Source: Bacillota bacterium (lineage in GTDB: Bacteria; Bacillota; Halanaerobiia; B1SED10-174). Taken from it: 54,592 nucleotides of DNA. Position numbers and translations under genes: made by a program. Below, piece after piece: positions 21,792-32,266 of the stretch. The DNA lies in NCBI GenBank assembly GCA_007122335.1, contig SKTZ01000064.1, positions 1 to 54,592 of the forward strand, written 5' to 3'. Positions within the stretch are counted from its first letter, which is position 1, and the number at the start of each line of letters is the position of its first letter. The notes below the pieces were generated by a model. That model did no database searches and had not been told where the DNA came from. It worked only from the letters and a program-made list of their open reading frames with translations.

Positions 21792-24542
21792 TTAATTTCC
21801 TTTTAAATCACTGCTGGAAACCGGTAGGTGAGTAATCAACCTTCCCGTGATATTATAAATTGCGTTAACCACTGCAGGAGCCACCGGCCCCCCGGGAAGT
21901 TCCGCCATCCCCTTGGCCCCAAAAGGGCCGTCAGGGTGATTATCTTCTACGACCAGAGAGATTACCGGAGGCATATCCTTTGCCCGCAGGAGCTTTAGGC
22001 GGGCAAGGTTATTCTGGACCGGGAAACCATCCTTCAGATAATAATTTTCTCCCAGGACATAGCCCAGCCCCATGGCAACACCTCCCTGGATCTGGCTTTC
22101 AACCCCCTGGGGACTTACCTGTCGGCCCACATCATGAGCGGCGAAAACCTTGTGAACTTTAATTTTACCCTTATCCTCATTAACTTCCACAATAACCCCA
22201 TGTGCTCCGAAACAGTAAGCAAAATGCAGGTGGTGTTTTTCCTTTGAACTGGGTTCTGCAGGAATATCTTCCAGGGGCAGGGGATGGGTTTCAGGGGGCT
22301 GGTAAAAATAATCATTGCGGTTATTGGGAAATAGTTTTCCCAGTTCCTGCAGGCTCAGAACTTCCTCTCCAGTTGATATCCTAATAAAAATTCTGCCGTT
22401 AAGCTCCAGGTCCCCCGTTTTTAGCCCGGTTTTTTCAGCTACTATCCCAGTTAATTTTTCTTTAAATTCCCGGGCACATCCCGCCACAGAATTACCGCTC
22501 AGAAATACCATCCGGGAGGCCGTAGTTACACCAACATCAGGGGTTAACTCGGAATCGGCTGAAACAACAGTAATATCCCCGAAAAAACAATTTAAAACTC
22601 CTGAAGCAATTTGGGCCATTGCCGTATCTGAACCCTGACCCGAATCCACACACCCTACAAAGAGGGTGAAGGTTCCATCGGAATTGAGCTGCAGACCGGA
22701 ACCGGTTTTTTCGGGCAAACCTGCTCCCATGCCAACATTTTTATAGCCACCGGCAATACCAACTCCGATCTTCCCCCCAATTTTAGGAGAGGGAAGTTTT
22801 TCTTTTTCCAGGGCTTCTTTTAATTTAAGCAGGCATTCTTTAAAGCCAACTCCTCCCCCAAGAATATGGCCGGTTATTGTCGCTTCGCCTTCCTGCAGGG
22901 CATTTTTCAGGCGGAATTCCAGGGGGTCCATCTTTAACTCCCGGGCCAGTTGGTCCATCTGCAGTTCAGCTCCAAAATTTACCTGGGGACTCCCGAAACC
23001 CCGGAAAGCCCCTGCTGGAGTATTGTTGGTATAAACGGAAAAGGTCTGGACCCGGACATTGGGCACCACATAAGGGCCCAGGGCAAAAGCGGTGTGCCGA
23101 AGGGCAACAGGTTCTCCCAGGGAGGCATAGGCCCCGGTGTCACTGAAGATTTTAACCTCTCCTGCTAGAATTTTCCCATCTTTGCTAACTCCAGTCCGGT
23201 AAAACATCCTTGTTGCATGGCGCTTGGTTGACATCCTGATTGTTTCTTCCCGGGATAGAATGATTTTAACGGGTCGCCCGATCAGCATCGCTCCCAGAGC
23301 ACAGTGAATCTGAACTGTTGGCTCTTCTCTGCCTCCAAAAGCACCTCCTGTTTTCGTTGTAATAACCCGGACTTTATCCAGGGGCAGATTCAGGCTTGCA
23401 GCAATCATTTCCCGGAACTGATGCGCTCCCTGGTTCGGACACCATACCGTTATTTTCCCATCGCTGTATTCGGCAAGTCCTCCATCTGGTTCCAGGTAAG
23501 CGTGTTCACCAAAGGGGGTTCTGTATTCTCCTTCAACGATAATATCCGATTTTTCCATGGCCTCATCAGGAGAGCCCTTTATTATATTTAATTCTGTAAG
23601 GGTGTTTCCTTCTGCATGGATTTTTTCGGCATGTTCCTTCAGGGAATCTTCCGGGCTGAAATAAGCGGGGAGTTTTTCATACATAACCTTTATCCGGGCA
23701 GCGCCTTCTTCTGCCGCAGACCTGCTTTCGGCCAAAACCAGGGCCACCGGATCCCCTGTATAGCGAACTTTATCTCCCGCAAGAACGGGCTGATGGGGAA
23801 TTTTTAGCCCGAATGTATTCCGGCCCGGGATATCCTCTGAAGTAAGAACTTTAACAACTCCTCGAACCTGGAGAGCCTCTTCAAAATCCACCTGAACAAT
23901 TTTAGCATGTGGTTCCGAGCTCAGGTGAAGTTTCCCGTAAAGCATGTTCTCCCTGTAAAGATCATCGACGTAAAATGGTTCTCCTCTTGCTTTGGCTACT
24001 GCATCGTTTTTAATAATACTTTCCCCGACCCTGGCAATTATATCTTTTTCTTCTTCTTTCCTCTTTCCCCGGAGATAATTGGCTCCTAGCCTGACTGCTT
24101 CCACAATCTTAATATAGCCAGTACACCGGCAGAGGTTGCCCTGCAGGGCCTTTTTAATTTCCTCTTCGGTAGGATCAGGTTCCCCGTCCAGAAGTGCTTT
24201 TGCGGACATAATCATCCCTGGAGTACAGAAACCACATTGAACAGCACCGGTTTCAGCGAATGCAATCTGCAGGGGATGGAGCTCTGCATTCCTGGAAAGG
24301 CTTTCTATTGTTTCCACACTTGCCCCGCCCAGATCCGCCATCTTCAGCCGACAGGCCAGACGGGCCTGGCCATCAACAATAACCGTGCAGGCCCCGCAGT
24401 GTCCCTCTGAACAACCGTCTTTTGTACCGAGGAGTTTCAATTCATCCCGCAGGTAGCGCAAAAGGGTCCTGGTTTCACCCTCCAGAATTGTTTGCTCAAA
24501 CCCATTAATTTTAACGACATTTTCGCCGGGCAATCCAATCAC
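21792..24542 (-). CDS. XdhD-like fused molybdenum hydroxylase (2Fe-2S plus Mo-cofactor domains)
   Basis: 916 aa. Residues 1-160 hold two [2Fe-2S] sites: plant-type [15 protein letters not shown] (Cys 44, 49, 52, 64) and the helical CGFCTPGM...NLCRCTG (Cys 103, 106, 138, 140). The rest is the xanthine dehydrogenase Mo domain with [20 protein letters not shown] and, near the end, [11 protein letters not shown] carrying the base Glu. No FAD domain is present; the FAD subunit may come from 27322. The architecture matches E. coli XdhD. It probably hydroxylates a purine such as xanthine or hypoxanthine. GTG start at 24542 has a weak site. YqeB/YqeC nearby point to a labile selenium ligand. Confidence 0.92.
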   Translation of the reverse strand: MIGLPGENVVKINGFEQTILEGETRTLLRYLRDELKLLGTKDGCSEGHCGACTVIVDGQARLACRLKMADLGGASVETIESLSRNAELHPLQIAFAETGAVQCGFCTPGMIMSAKALLDGEPDPTEEEIKKALQGNLCRCTGYIKIVEAVRLGANYLRGKRKEEEKDIIARVGESIIKNDAVAKARGEPFYVDDLYRENMLYGKLHLSSEPHAKIVQVDFEEALQVRGVVKVLTSEDIPGRNTFGLKIPHQPVLAGDKVRYTGDPVALVLAESRSAAEEGAARIKVMYEKLPAYFSPEDSLKEHAEKIHAEGNTLTELNIIKGSPDEAMEKSDIIVEGEYRTPFGEHAYLEPDGGLAEYSDGKITVWCPNQGAHQFREMIAASLNLPLDKVRVITTKTGGAFGGREEPTVQIHCALGAMLIGRPVKIILSREETIRMSTKRHATRMFYRTGVSKDGKILAGEVKIFSDTGAYASLGEPVALRHTAFALGPYVVPNVRVQTFSVYTNNTPAGAFRGFGSPQVNFGAELQMDQLARELKMDPLEFRLKNALQEGEATITGHILGGGVGFKECLLKLKEALEKEKLPSPKIGGKIGVGIAGGYKNVGMGAGLPEKTGSGLQLNSDGTFTLFVGCVDSGQGSDTAMAQIASGVLNCFFGDITVVSADSELTPDVGVTTASRMVFLSGNSVAGCAREFKEKLTGIVAEKTGLKTGDLELNGRIFIRISTGEEVLSLQELGKLFPNNRNDYFYQPPETHPLPLEDIPAEPSSKEKHHLHFAYCFGAHGVIVEVNEDKGKIKVHKVFAAHDVGRQVSPQGVESQIQGGVAMGLGYVLGENYYLKDGFPVQNNLARLKLLRAKDMPPVISLVVEDNHPDGPFGAKGMAELPGGPVAPAVVNAIYNITGRLITHLPVSSSDLKGN

Positions 24543-24547
24543 CTTCT

Positions 24548-26857
24548 TTAGAAATTTTTGCTTGCTCGGGCCTGCAGCGCCTGTAAAATTTCGTCAGGAG
24601 TTACCGGTGTGTGGTAAAACCTGATTCCCGTAGCATTGTAAATTGCGTTAATAATTGCCGGGGCCGCTGGTAATAGGGCCGGTTCACCTACTCCCTTGGC
24701 TCCGTATGGGCCAGCGGCATCACCGCTTTCCACGATATCAGTAATTATCTCCGGCATATCCAGGGAAGTGGGAATCAAGTAGGTTGAAAGGTCGGCGTTT
24801 TTGGTAATACCCTCTTCTATTACCTGTTTTTCCATCAGAGCCATGCCCAGACCCATGACCGTTCCTCCCTCGCTCTGGCCTTCAACACCAACGCGGTTAA
24901 TAACCCTGCCAACATCGGGGACTGCAACCACGCGTAAAACTTTGGTTTCTCCGGTATATTTATCAATCTCTACTTCGGTTATGTGGGTATTGAAGGTGTA
25001 GGCAACATAAACGAGTCGGCCCTGGCCGGTTGCTTCGTCAGGAACATCAGTCCGGGGAAAATAGCAGCCTTCGGCCTGGAGGGGATCTCCTTTTTCCCGG
25101 GAAATTCTGGCAAGTTGGGCTAGAGAAATCCTGGTTTCTGTTCCCTGTAGCACAACTTCTCCGTCCCTAACCAGAAACTGGGGGTGATGCTTGGAAAGTT
25201 CCAGGGAAGCCCTGTGGTAAATTTTCCCTAAAAGTTCTTCTGCGGCGAGTTTCGCGGCATTTCCAGAAAAAATTGTCTGCCTGGTTGCCGAGGTTGACCC
25301 GGCATTCCGGGTTGCGTGGGTGTCGCCCGGAGCCATTTCCACAAGATCCATCGGAATATCCAGGACTTCAGCCACAATCTGGCAGACCACGGTCAAAATT
25401 CCCTGCCCTACATCAGCGGCAGCAGACCTGACCAGGATTTTCCCTTCACGGGTTACCTCCAGGTCAACAATCGAATGGTCAGGAAAACCTTCGCCATAAC
25501 CACAGCCAAACATGGAAGAGGAAACTCCCACTCCCCGGATTTTGCCATTGACCTCTTTACTGAGCCGACCCGGCTCGTACCCGAATATTTCCGCCGCTTT
25601 ATCCAGCGTTTCTTTAATCCCAACACTTGTGGTTAGGATCTGTCCATTGGGAGTTATCGAACCGAGTTCATAGGCGTTTTTCCGCCGGAACTCAAGGGGA
25701 TCAATCCCGAGTTCTGCAGCGATACAATCCATCTGGGTTTCATAGGCGAACGCAGCCTGGGTTGCCCCAAAGCCCCGCATTGCCCCCGCATAGGTGTTGT
25801 TGGTATAAACAGTGTAAGAAACTCCCTTCAGGTGAGGAACGTTGTAGGGCCCCGTGCACATATAAAGAGCCTGGTGCACTACGGCTGACCCGGTCGAAGC
25901 ATAGGCCCCAGTATCTCCAATAACCTCTGCCTCCCAGGCCGTAATGGTTCCGTCCTTTTTCACCCCGGTCTTGTAGCGGAAAATAATGGGGTGCCGCTTA
26001 TTCTGGGTTATCATCAATTCTTCCCGGGTCATTTCCATCTTAACCAGCCGCCCGGTTAAAATTGACATAAGACCAATAATAATGTGGACGGAAACATCTT
26101 CCCTTTTCCCGAAGGCTCCTCCTATGGCCGGTTGAATAATTTGAACCTGTTCGGCCTTCAGGTTAAGGGCCTGGGCTACATCAGCTTGAATATCATGCAG
26201 CCACTGGGTAGCCACCCACATGGTGCAAACTCCGGTATCTTTGTCATATTTTGCCACTCCTGCTTCAGGTTGCAGGGCAACGTGTTCAACATGGGGGGTT
26301 CGGATTTCGTTCTCTATTATTTTATCCGCCTCGGCAAAACCTTTCTCAACATCTCCTCTTTCCAAACGGTGGGAACAGAGGAGGTTTCCTGGATTATAAC
26401 CAGGTTCGCAATTTTCTTCCCTGGGTTCGTGAATATAGGGAGCCTTTTTGTCCATTGCCTGGAGAGGATCCGAGAGAACCTGCAGTGGTTCATAATCTAC
26501 TTCAATATAATCCAGGGCCTGCCTGGCTATTGCCGGAGTTTCTGCTGCCACTATTGCCAGGGCGTCTCCCATGTAGCGGGTTTTTTCCCGGACAAGAACC
26601 TCCTGGTCCTTAAAAATCATGCCAAAGTTTTTTACCCAGGCGATATCCTTTGCAGTAATTGCCATTACAACCCCGGGAATTTTCCTGGCATTGGTTACGT
26701 CCACGGAATTAATCCGGGCATGGGGGTGAGGAGCCCGCAAGACTTTTAAATAAAGCATGTCTTCCTGGTAAAAATCAGCAGAATAAAGAGCTTTTCCCGT
26801 TACCTTGTCCCGGGCATCAACCCGGTCAATCCTCTTGCCAACAAATTTATTTGTCAT
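24548..26857 (-). CDS. Xanthine dehydrogenase-type molybdenum-binding subunit
   Basis: 769 aa large subunit of a three-part molybdenum hydroxylase (XdhA in E. coli naming). Mo-cofactor motifs are AIGGAFGKRED, YAGAMRGFGATQ and DVGQGILTVV, and the active-site Glu lies in GAKGVGEPALLPAAP near the C-terminus. It oxidises the purine ring by adding water-derived oxygen. The start at 26857 follows GGAGGGGAG and overlaps the 2Fe-2S gene by 11 nt. It is a paralogue of the Mo domain of the XdhD-like protein downstream, so two distinct purine hydroxylases are encoded. Confidence 0.93.
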   Translation of the reverse strand: MTNKFVGKRIDRVDARDKVTGKALYSADFYQEDMLYLKVLRAPHPHARINSVDVTNARKIPGVVMAITAKDIAWVKNFGMIFKDQEVLVREKTRYMGDALAIVAAETPAIARQALDYIEVDYEPLQVLSDPLQAMDKKAPYIHEPREENCEPGYNPGNLLCSHRLERGDVEKGFAEADKIIENEIRTPHVEHVALQPEAGVAKYDKDTGVCTMWVATQWLHDIQADVAQALNLKAEQVQIIQPAIGGAFGKREDVSVHIIIGLMSILTGRLVKMEMTREELMITQNKRHPIIFRYKTGVKKDGTITAWEAEVIGDTGAYASTGSAVVHQALYMCTGPYNVPHLKGVSYTVYTNNTYAGAMRGFGATQAAFAYETQMDCIAAELGIDPLEFRRKNAYELGSITPNGQILTTSVGIKETLDKAAEIFGYEPGRLSKEVNGKIRGVGVSSSMFGCGYGEGFPDHSIVDLEVTREGKILVRSAAADVGQGILTVVCQIVAEVLDIPMDLVEMAPGDTHATRNAGSTSATRQTIFSGNAAKLAAEELLGKIYHRASLELSKHHPQFLVRDGEVVLQGTETRISLAQLARISREKGDPLQAEGCYFPRTDVPDEATGQGRLVYVAYTFNTHITEVEIDKYTGETKVLRVVAVPDVGRVINRVGVEGQSEGGTVMGLGMALMEKQVIEEGITKNADLSTYLIPTSLDMPEIITDIVESGDAAGPYGAKGVGEPALLPAAPAIINAIYNATGIRFYHTPVTPDEILQALQARASKNF

Positions 26858-27329
26858 GCTCTCCCCTCCCTTCGTTGAAGAATTCAATTGCTTCTACAAT
26901 TTTCACATAGCCAGTGCAGCGGCAAAGATTTCCCGAAATTCCTTCTTTAATTTCCTCCCTGGTGGGGCGAGGATTTTTTTCCAGTAAGTCGAAGGCAGAT
27001 AGAATAATTCCGGGAGTGCAATAACCACACTGCACTGCTCCTTTTTTAATGAAAGCTTCCTGCAGGGGGTGGAGAGCTTCGGGGGAACCCAACCCCTCAA
27101 TGGTCATAATCTCCCGGCCGTCTGCCTGGGGAGCAAGAACCAGGCAGGAGTTAACGGTTTTTCCATCCATAATTACCGTGCAGGTCCCGCATTCCCCTTT
27201 TCCGCAACCCTCTTTGGTGCCAATCAATCCCAGCTCATCCCTTAAAAGGTCCAGCAACCTGGTTGCAGCTTCTACTTCCAGGGAATGTTCTTTTCCATTT
27301 ACTTTCAAATTTACTTTTACTTTAGCCAT
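26847..27329 (-). CDS. Xanthine dehydrogenase-type 2Fe-2S subunit
   Basis: 160 aa electron-transfer subunit. The plant-type cluster site is GCGKGECGTCTVIMDG with a further Cys (SCLVLAP), and the helical domain site is QCGYCTPGI...NLCRCTG. All eight ligand Cys are present. It passes electrons from the Mo subunit to the FAD subunit. ATG at 27329 is preferred over GTG two codons upstream, which lies in the site GGAAGGGGTGAG. It overlaps both neighbours, as expected for a stoichiometric complex. Confidence 0.93.
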   Translation of the reverse strand: MAKVKVNLKVNGKEHSLEVEAATRLLDLLRDELGLIGTKEGCGKGECGTCTVIMDGKTVNSCLVLAPQADGREIMTIEGLGSPEALHPLQEAFIKKGAVQCGYCTPGIILSAFDLLEKNPRPTREEIKEGISGNLCRCTGYVKIVEAIEFFNEGRGEHDK

Positions 27330-28197
27330 TTTCACTCACCCCTTCCTGGGAAAGAACTTCCTGCAAACCTTTTCGGAGAAGGTTACCCAGGACTCTGGCC
27401 CTGTAAACTCGTGTTCCCCGGATATCATCTATTGGGCTGGCTTCTTTTTCTAACTGATCTGCCGCTTTTTCCAGGGGAAGATTATCCAGTTTCTGGCCCT
27501 GTAAAATCTTCTCTGTTTCCCTGGCCCTGAGAGGAATTGGAGCAACTGAACCAGCGGAGAGTCGGACTTCTTCCACTTTTCCCTGCCTGCAGCTGAGGGC
27601 TATAGCAAGGCTGGCCACGGCAATCGCCAGGGCCCTGCGTTGCCCTACTTTCAGGAAGGTATTCCGGAAATCACCAACGGGAACATTGAATTCTACCCCG
27701 GTAATTATTTCATTGGGATTTTTCCTGGTCTTCCCCGGTCCGGTAAAAAACTCATCGAGGTTAAAAGATCTTTCCCCATCAGGTCCGGCAAGCAAAATCC
27801 TTGCTCCCACCGCAATGAGCGGGGGCGCCAGGTCAGCAGCAGGAGAAGCATTGGCCATATTTCCACCCAGGGTTCCCTGATTTCTGATCTGTGGAGCCCC
27901 AACACTTTTTGCAGCCCTGCACAGAAAAGGAACCTTTTTCTGAAGGTCTGGGTTGCGGTAGATTTCTTCATGAGTTGTTAAGGCCCCGAGGAATATTTTT
28001 TCTCCTTCAATCACAATTTTTTTCAATTCCTCCAGGCGGGAAATATCCAGAACATTGCCCATTTTTTCCCGGGCATCAAAGTACTTAACTAAAAGGTCCG
28101 TTCCCCCGGCAAGGATTAAAAAAGAAGAATCTTCCCCCAAAATTTCCAGGGCTTCTTCCAGGGAATCCGGGGCGCGGTACCCCAGATCAATCAGCAT
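27322..28197 (-). CDS. Xanthine dehydrogenase-type FAD-binding subunit
   Basis: About 291 aa. FAD contacts are in the LAGGTDLLVKYFDAREK loop and in IRNQGTLGGNMANASPAADLAPPLIA; the C-terminal CO-dehydrogenase flavoprotein domain follows. It hands electrons to NAD+ or another acceptor. ATG at 28197 is 9 nt from GGAGG; ATG at 28203 is the alternative with poor spacing. It overlaps the NCS2 permease end by several nucleotides. It might also serve the XdhD-like enzyme, which has no FAD domain of its own. Confidence 0.92.
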   Translation of the reverse strand: MLIDLGYRAPDSLEEALEILGEDSSFLILAGGTDLLVKYFDAREKMGNVLDISRLEELKKIVIEGEKIFLGALTTHEEIYRNPDLQKKVPFLCRAAKSVGAPQIRNQGTLGGNMANASPAADLAPPLIAVGARILLAGPDGERSFNLDEFFTGPGKTRKNPNEIITGVEFNVPVGDFRNTFLKVGQRRALAIAVASLAIALSCRQGKVEEVRLSAGSVAPIPLRARETEKILQGQKLDNLPLEKAADQLEKEASPIDDIRGTRVYRARVLGNLLRKGLQEVLSQEGVSENG

Positions 28198-29533
28198 CAA
28201 CATCAGCCTCCTTTTCTTCTCTGGGAATAATTAAATTCAACAGGCAGGTCACAATTGCCGTTGTAGCGATGGGTTGCTCAAAAATACTGGCCACGACAGC
28301 GGGGAGCTGCTCTGTGGCTTCTGGGACATACTGAACTCCCATCCCCAGGGCCAGACCAATTGAGAGGATAAACATGTTCCTCTCAGTTAGGCCGCCCCGG
28401 GAAACAATCCTGATCCCGGAAGTAGCTACCAGGCCAAACATTGCGACAGTTGCCCCTCCCAAAACAGGGCGGGGCATTACACTTACTAAAGCCCCAATTT
28501 TGGGTAGAAAACCCAGGACCAGGAGAATGGTTCCACAGGCCAGTCCGACAACCCTGCTGCCGATCCGGGTCAGGTGAATTACTCCAATGTTCTGGGAGAA
28601 AGTAGTGTTGGGCATGGAGTTAAAAATGGCCGCAATAGCGGATCCAACACCATCGGCAAGAACACCTCCCCGGAGTCGCCTGCTATGTAACTTTCCGGTA
28701 ACCGGTTCCCCGGAGGCTTCTGCGGTTGCAGTAAGGTCACCTATGGTTTCAATTGAAGTAATAAAATAGGCTACTACCCAGGGAATTACAGCAGCCCAGC
28801 TGAAGCTCAGGCCATACGCGACAGGCCTGGGGAGGGTTATCCACCCAGAAGCAGCAACGGGACCAAAGTCAACCAGCCCCAGGGGTAAGCTGACCAGGTA
28901 ACCAACAATTATACCCATTGCAACTGCCCCTATCCGGGCCAGCCCGCGCCCAAAACGGTTGAAATAAATAATAATTGAAAGAACAAACAGGGCCAGAATA
29001 ATGTTGCGGGGGCTGGCAAAATCCGCCGCACCCACTCCACCCAGGAAATCATTCATCCCAGAACCGATAAGGCTGAGTCCGATCATCATTACGACAGATC
29101 CGGTAACTACAGGAGGAAATATTCTACGGGCCTGTTCGACAAACCTGGCAAGGACCATTTCCACGGGCGAAGTAATAAGAGCCATTCCAAAAATAAGGGG
29201 TAAGCCTCCGGCCAAACCTGCAGAAATTGCTGGTGGCAGGAAAGTAAAACTGGTTCCGTGAACACCCAATAGCCCAGATCCAATTGGCCCCAGAGTTTTT
29301 ATCTGCAACCAGGTTGCGATACCCGATGCAATAAGGGCCATGGATACGATAAATGCTGTGGATTCAGTATCCAGTCCGATTGCACCCGCAACAATCAGGG
29401 GTGGAGTTATTATTCCCACAAACATTGCCAGCATGTGCTGCAGCCCCAGGAGTATCGTTTCCATTAGAGGCGGTCTATCCTCGAGCTTGTAAAGCACTAT
29501 AGCTTTTTCTTCAAGCTGTTTTTTGTCTTCCAT
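28187..29533 (-). CDS. NCS2 (NAT/UraA-XanQ branch) purine permease
   Basis: 448 aa proton symporter with about 14 membrane segments. The first helix has QHMLAMFVGIITPPLIVAGA. The NAT signature reads QNIGVIHLT; a leading Gln is usual in xanthine/urate carriers, whereas uracil carriers have Glu at that position. Xanthine or urate is therefore the likely cargo. It lies between ssnA and the xanthine dehydrogenase genes and overlaps the FAD subunit gene, so substrate import is coupled to oxidation. Start follows GAGGAGAAG. Confidence 0.92.
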   Translation of the reverse strand: MEDKKQLEEKAIVLYKLEDRPPLMETILLGLQHMLAMFVGIITPPLIVAGAIGLDTESTAFIVSMALIASGIATWLQIKTLGPIGSGLLGVHGTSFTFLPPAISAGLAGGLPLIFGMALITSPVEMVLARFVEQARRIFPPVVTGSVVMMIGLSLIGSGMNDFLGGVGAADFASPRNIILALFVLSIIIYFNRFGRGLARIGAVAMGIIVGYLVSLPLGLVDFGPVAASGWITLPRPVAYGLSFSWAAVIPWVVAYFITSIETIGDLTATAEASGEPVTGKLHSRRLRGGVLADGVGSAIAAIFNSMPNTTFSQNIGVIHLTRIGSRVVGLACGTILLVLGFLPKIGALVSVMPRPVLGGATVAMFGLVATSGIRIVSRGGLTERNMFILSIGLALGMGVQYVPEATEQLPAVVASIFEQPIATTAIVTCLLNLIIPREEKEADVDAD

Positions 29534-29550
29534 TAATCACTTCTCCTCTT

Positions 29551-30879
29551 TTAAATTTCCTTCCAGACCCGTTGAGCCCTTTCCCGGGCTCTCCGGAATA
29601 TTTTTTCCTCGTCCAGGCCGACCAGTTCCCTGTTTTCCAGAAGAACCCTGCCATCAACAAGAACGGTTTCTACCATCCGGCCGGAGATTCCCATTAGGAT
29701 ATGCATGTAATAGTTCTCTGCGGTAAGGGGAGTTCGGGGTTTATAATCGAGGATAATTATATCGGCCCGGTTTCCTGGCGCAATTACACCGATTTTCTGC
29801 CTGAACTGCCGTTCAACTATCTCAATATTGTTGGCAAAAGCCATTTCCTGAATTTCTCCCCAGGCCGCAGAAGGATTGCCCTCGCCATGTTTGTGCAGAA
29901 GGTTGGCTACCTTAATACCTTCAAACATATCAGTGGTATAACCATCAGTTCCCATCCCAACCAGAAGCCCTTTTTCCAGCATTCTTAAAACCGGAGCCCG
30001 GCCGACGGCATTACCCATATTTGATTCCGGGTTGTGAATTACTGCAGTATCCCTTCCCTGGAGAATATCCATTTCCTCCTCATCAATATAAACTCCATGG
30101 ATTGCAAGGCTTAAATCATTCCAGACACCCCATTTATCAAGCCTTTTTACCACTGGCATCCCATGTTTTTCCATTGAGGCTTCCCGGTCCGCTTTCCCCT
30201 CGGCGGTATGGATATGATACCCAATACTCCTGTCACCTGCCGCTTCCCGGCATTTTTCCAGGGTTGAATCCGAAAGAGTAAATGAAGCGTGCAGGCCAAA
30301 AGAAGATGCAATTAAGGGGTTATTCTCCCCTTGACAGCGGTCAAAAAAGCGAATATTTTCTTCAATTCCCTTTTGGGCTGCTTCCTCTCCATCCCGATCC
30401 GATACTTCATAGGCCAGGCTGGCTCTTATTCCCAGCTCATTGCAGGCCCTGGCAATCTGATCAAGAGACCCGGTTATTGCCCCCGGGCCAGCATGGTGGT
30501 CCAAAAAGGTAGTAGTCCCGTTTTTTATTCCCTCAATGGCCGCAACCAGGGTACTGTAGTAAATATCTTCTCCCTGCAAAACCTTATCCAGTCGCCACCA
30601 TAGCTTCTCCAGGATCTGGGTAAAATTCTGGGGTGGACTGGTTTTAAGGTCCATTCCCAGGGCAAAGGAACTATAAAAATGCATGTGGGAATTGATCATT
30701 CCCGGCATCACAATTTTGTTTTTGGCCTCAATAAATGAAGCCTGGGGATAACGCTGTTTTAACTTGTGGGTGGGACCTATTTCCTGGATAACACCATCCC
30801 AAACTGCTATTGCTCCATCTTCCAGCAGGGGGTGGTCAGGATCATGGGTAATAACAGTTCCATTTCCAATTATCAGCAT
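29551..30879 (-). CDS. ssnA: SsnA family amidohydrolase/aminohydrolase
   Basis: 442 aa metal-dependent amidohydrolase. The metal-binding HxH is in MINSHMHFYSS (His 65, 67), further ligands are in SYEVSDRDG, GYHIHTAEG (His) and GTDGYTTDMF (Asp). Length and ordering match SsnA. In E. coli ssnA lies in the yge-ygf cluster and has been linked to anaerobic urate degradation; its direct reaction is not certain. Paralogous to the 8-oxoguanine-type deaminase immediately upstream (4-nt gap). Start follows AAGGGTGAT. Confidence 0.9.
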   Translation of the reverse strand: MLIIGNGTVITHDPDHPLLEDGAIAVWDGVIQEIGPTHKLKQRYPQASFIEAKNKIVMPGMINSHMHFYSSFALGMDLKTSPPQNFTQILEKLWWRLDKVLQGEDIYYSTLVAAIEGIKNGTTTFLDHHAGPGAITGSLDQIARACNELGIRASLAYEVSDRDGEEAAQKGIEENIRFFDRCQGENNPLIASSFGLHASFTLSDSTLEKCREAAGDRSIGYHIHTAEGKADREASMEKHGMPVVKRLDKWGVWNDLSLAIHGVYIDEEEMDILQGRDTAVIHNPESNMGNAVGRAPVLRMLEKGLLVGMGTDGYTTDMFEGIKVANLLHKHGEGNPSAAWGEIQEMAFANNIEIVERQFRQKIGVIAPGNRADIIILDYKPRTPLTAENYYMHILMGISGRMVETVLVDGRVLLENRELVGLDEEKIFRRARERAQRVWKEI

Positions 30880-30883
30880 AATA

Positions 30884-32248
30884 TCACCCTTTCTCGAGCA
30901 TGGCCCGGGACTTTTGGGCTGCTTCCCGGTTTAAATCTTCCTCAGCAAATTCTTTTAATCTTCCCTCCTGAACCAGGACTTTTCCGCCAACAACTGTAAG
31001 GTCAGCCTGAAAACTATCCCCACAGGTAAGCAGGGCTGTTACCGGGTCCGTCTCCGCTCCTGCATAGCCAACACTCCTTTTGTCAACCATAAAAAGATCT
31101 CCAGCCTGGCCAGTAGCTATACTCCCCAGGTCCGGCCGTCCCAAAAGTTCTGCTCCTCCCCGGGTTGCAATTTCCAAAACATCTCGCGAGCTAATAGAAT
31201 CAATTCCCCAGTAAAGCTTGTGCAGGAGGAGGGCGCTTTTCATTTCAACCAGCATATTGGACCCATCATTGGAAGCACTACCATCAACAGCAAGCCCCAC
31301 CGGGATGCCTTTTTTGAGCATTTCAGGAATTCGGGCAACTCCAGAAGATAATTTCTGGTTGGATACCGGGCAGTGGGCAACCCCGGTCTTTGTTCTGGCC
31401 AGGACATCGAGTTCATCATCAAGGAAATGAATACCATGGGCATACCAGATGTCCTGTCCCAGCCAGCCCACCTTTTCCATGAATTCCAGGGGCCTCATGC
31501 CCAGTTCCTTCTCGCAGTAATCGTCCTCATCCCTGGTTTCAGCAAGATGGGTATGACACCTGATCCCGTATTGCCTGGCCAGCACAACTGTTTCCCGGAG
31601 AAGTTCAGGGGTTACTGAAAAAGGAGAGCAGGGTGCCAGGACAATCTGGCACATTGAATAGGGGCTGGGGTCGTGGTATTTTTCTATCAGCCGGAGAGAA
31701 TCATCGAGAATTTCGCTTTCCTTCTGGACAACTTCCCTGGGAGGCAGCCCTCCCTCGTCTTCCCCGCGGGACATGCTCCCCCGGCAGGGATGGAAGCGGA
31801 CACCCATTTCCCGTGCGGTTTCAATCTGGTAATCTATCAGTTCAGGATCCTGCCCCCGGGGAAAAACATAGTGGTGGTCGCTGGCAGCCGTACAACCGCT
31901 TTTTAATAGTTCTGCCAGGGCAATCCTGGTGCTGGCTGTAACCCCGTCGGGTGTAAGCCGGGCCCAGATTGGGTAAAGGGTTTTCAGCCAGGGAAAAAGT
32001 TCCGCACCCTGGACTTCTCCAAGACACCTGGTCAAGGTCTGATAAAAATGGTGATGGGTATTGATTAATCCGGGAAAAACCCACTTATTCTCGGCATCTA
32101 TAATCTTCCAGTCGGGCTGAGCCTGTATCTCTTTTTCCAGCCTTGTGATAATTCCATCTTCAATTAAAAGGCTGTAACCTTTTAACTCTCTCCTCTTTTC
32201 ATCCATTGTAACCAGGAAATCTATATTTTTCAGTAAGAGTGAACCCAC
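30884..32248 (-). CDS. 8-oxoguanine / guanine-type deaminase (AtzA-TrzN amidohydrolase branch)
   Basis: 454 aa amidohydrolase. Metal ligands are in LINTHHHFYQTLTR (His 65, 67), HTHLAET (His, Glu) and VDGSASND (Asp). The HHHFYQTLTR string and the length match characterised 8-oxoguanine deaminases of this branch; guanine deaminases proper are shorter on this pattern. It would yield urate from 8-oxoguanine (or xanthine from guanine), supplying the downstream steps. GTG start with GGAGGG 7 nt upstream. It lies between hyuA and ssnA with 18-nt and 4-nt gaps. Confidence 0.82.
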   Translation of the reverse strand: MGSLLLKNIDFLVTMDEKRRELKGYSLLIEDGIITRLEKEIQAQPDWKIIDAENKWVFPGLINTHHHFYQTLTRCLGEVQGAELFPWLKTLYPIWARLTPDGVTASTRIALAELLKSGCTAASDHHYVFPRGQDPELIDYQIETAREMGVRFHPCRGSMSRGEDEGGLPPREVVQKESEILDDSLRLIEKYHDPSPYSMCQIVLAPCSPFSVTPELLRETVVLARQYGIRCHTHLAETRDEDDYCEKELGMRPLEFMEKVGWLGQDIWYAHGIHFLDDELDVLARTKTGVAHCPVSNQKLSSGVARIPEMLKKGIPVGLAVDGSASNDGSNMLVEMKSALLLHKLYWGIDSISSRDVLEIATRGGAELLGRPDLGSIATGQAGDLFMVDKRSVGYAGAETDPVTALLTCGDSFQADLTVVGGKVLVQEGRLKEFAEEDLNREAAQKSRAMLEKG

Positions 32249-32266
32249 AACTTTCCCTCCTTGATT

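Noticed and set aside
26084-26749. 221-aa plus-strand ORF
   Set aside because: Antisense to the Mo subunit gene; shadow of a conserved coding frame.
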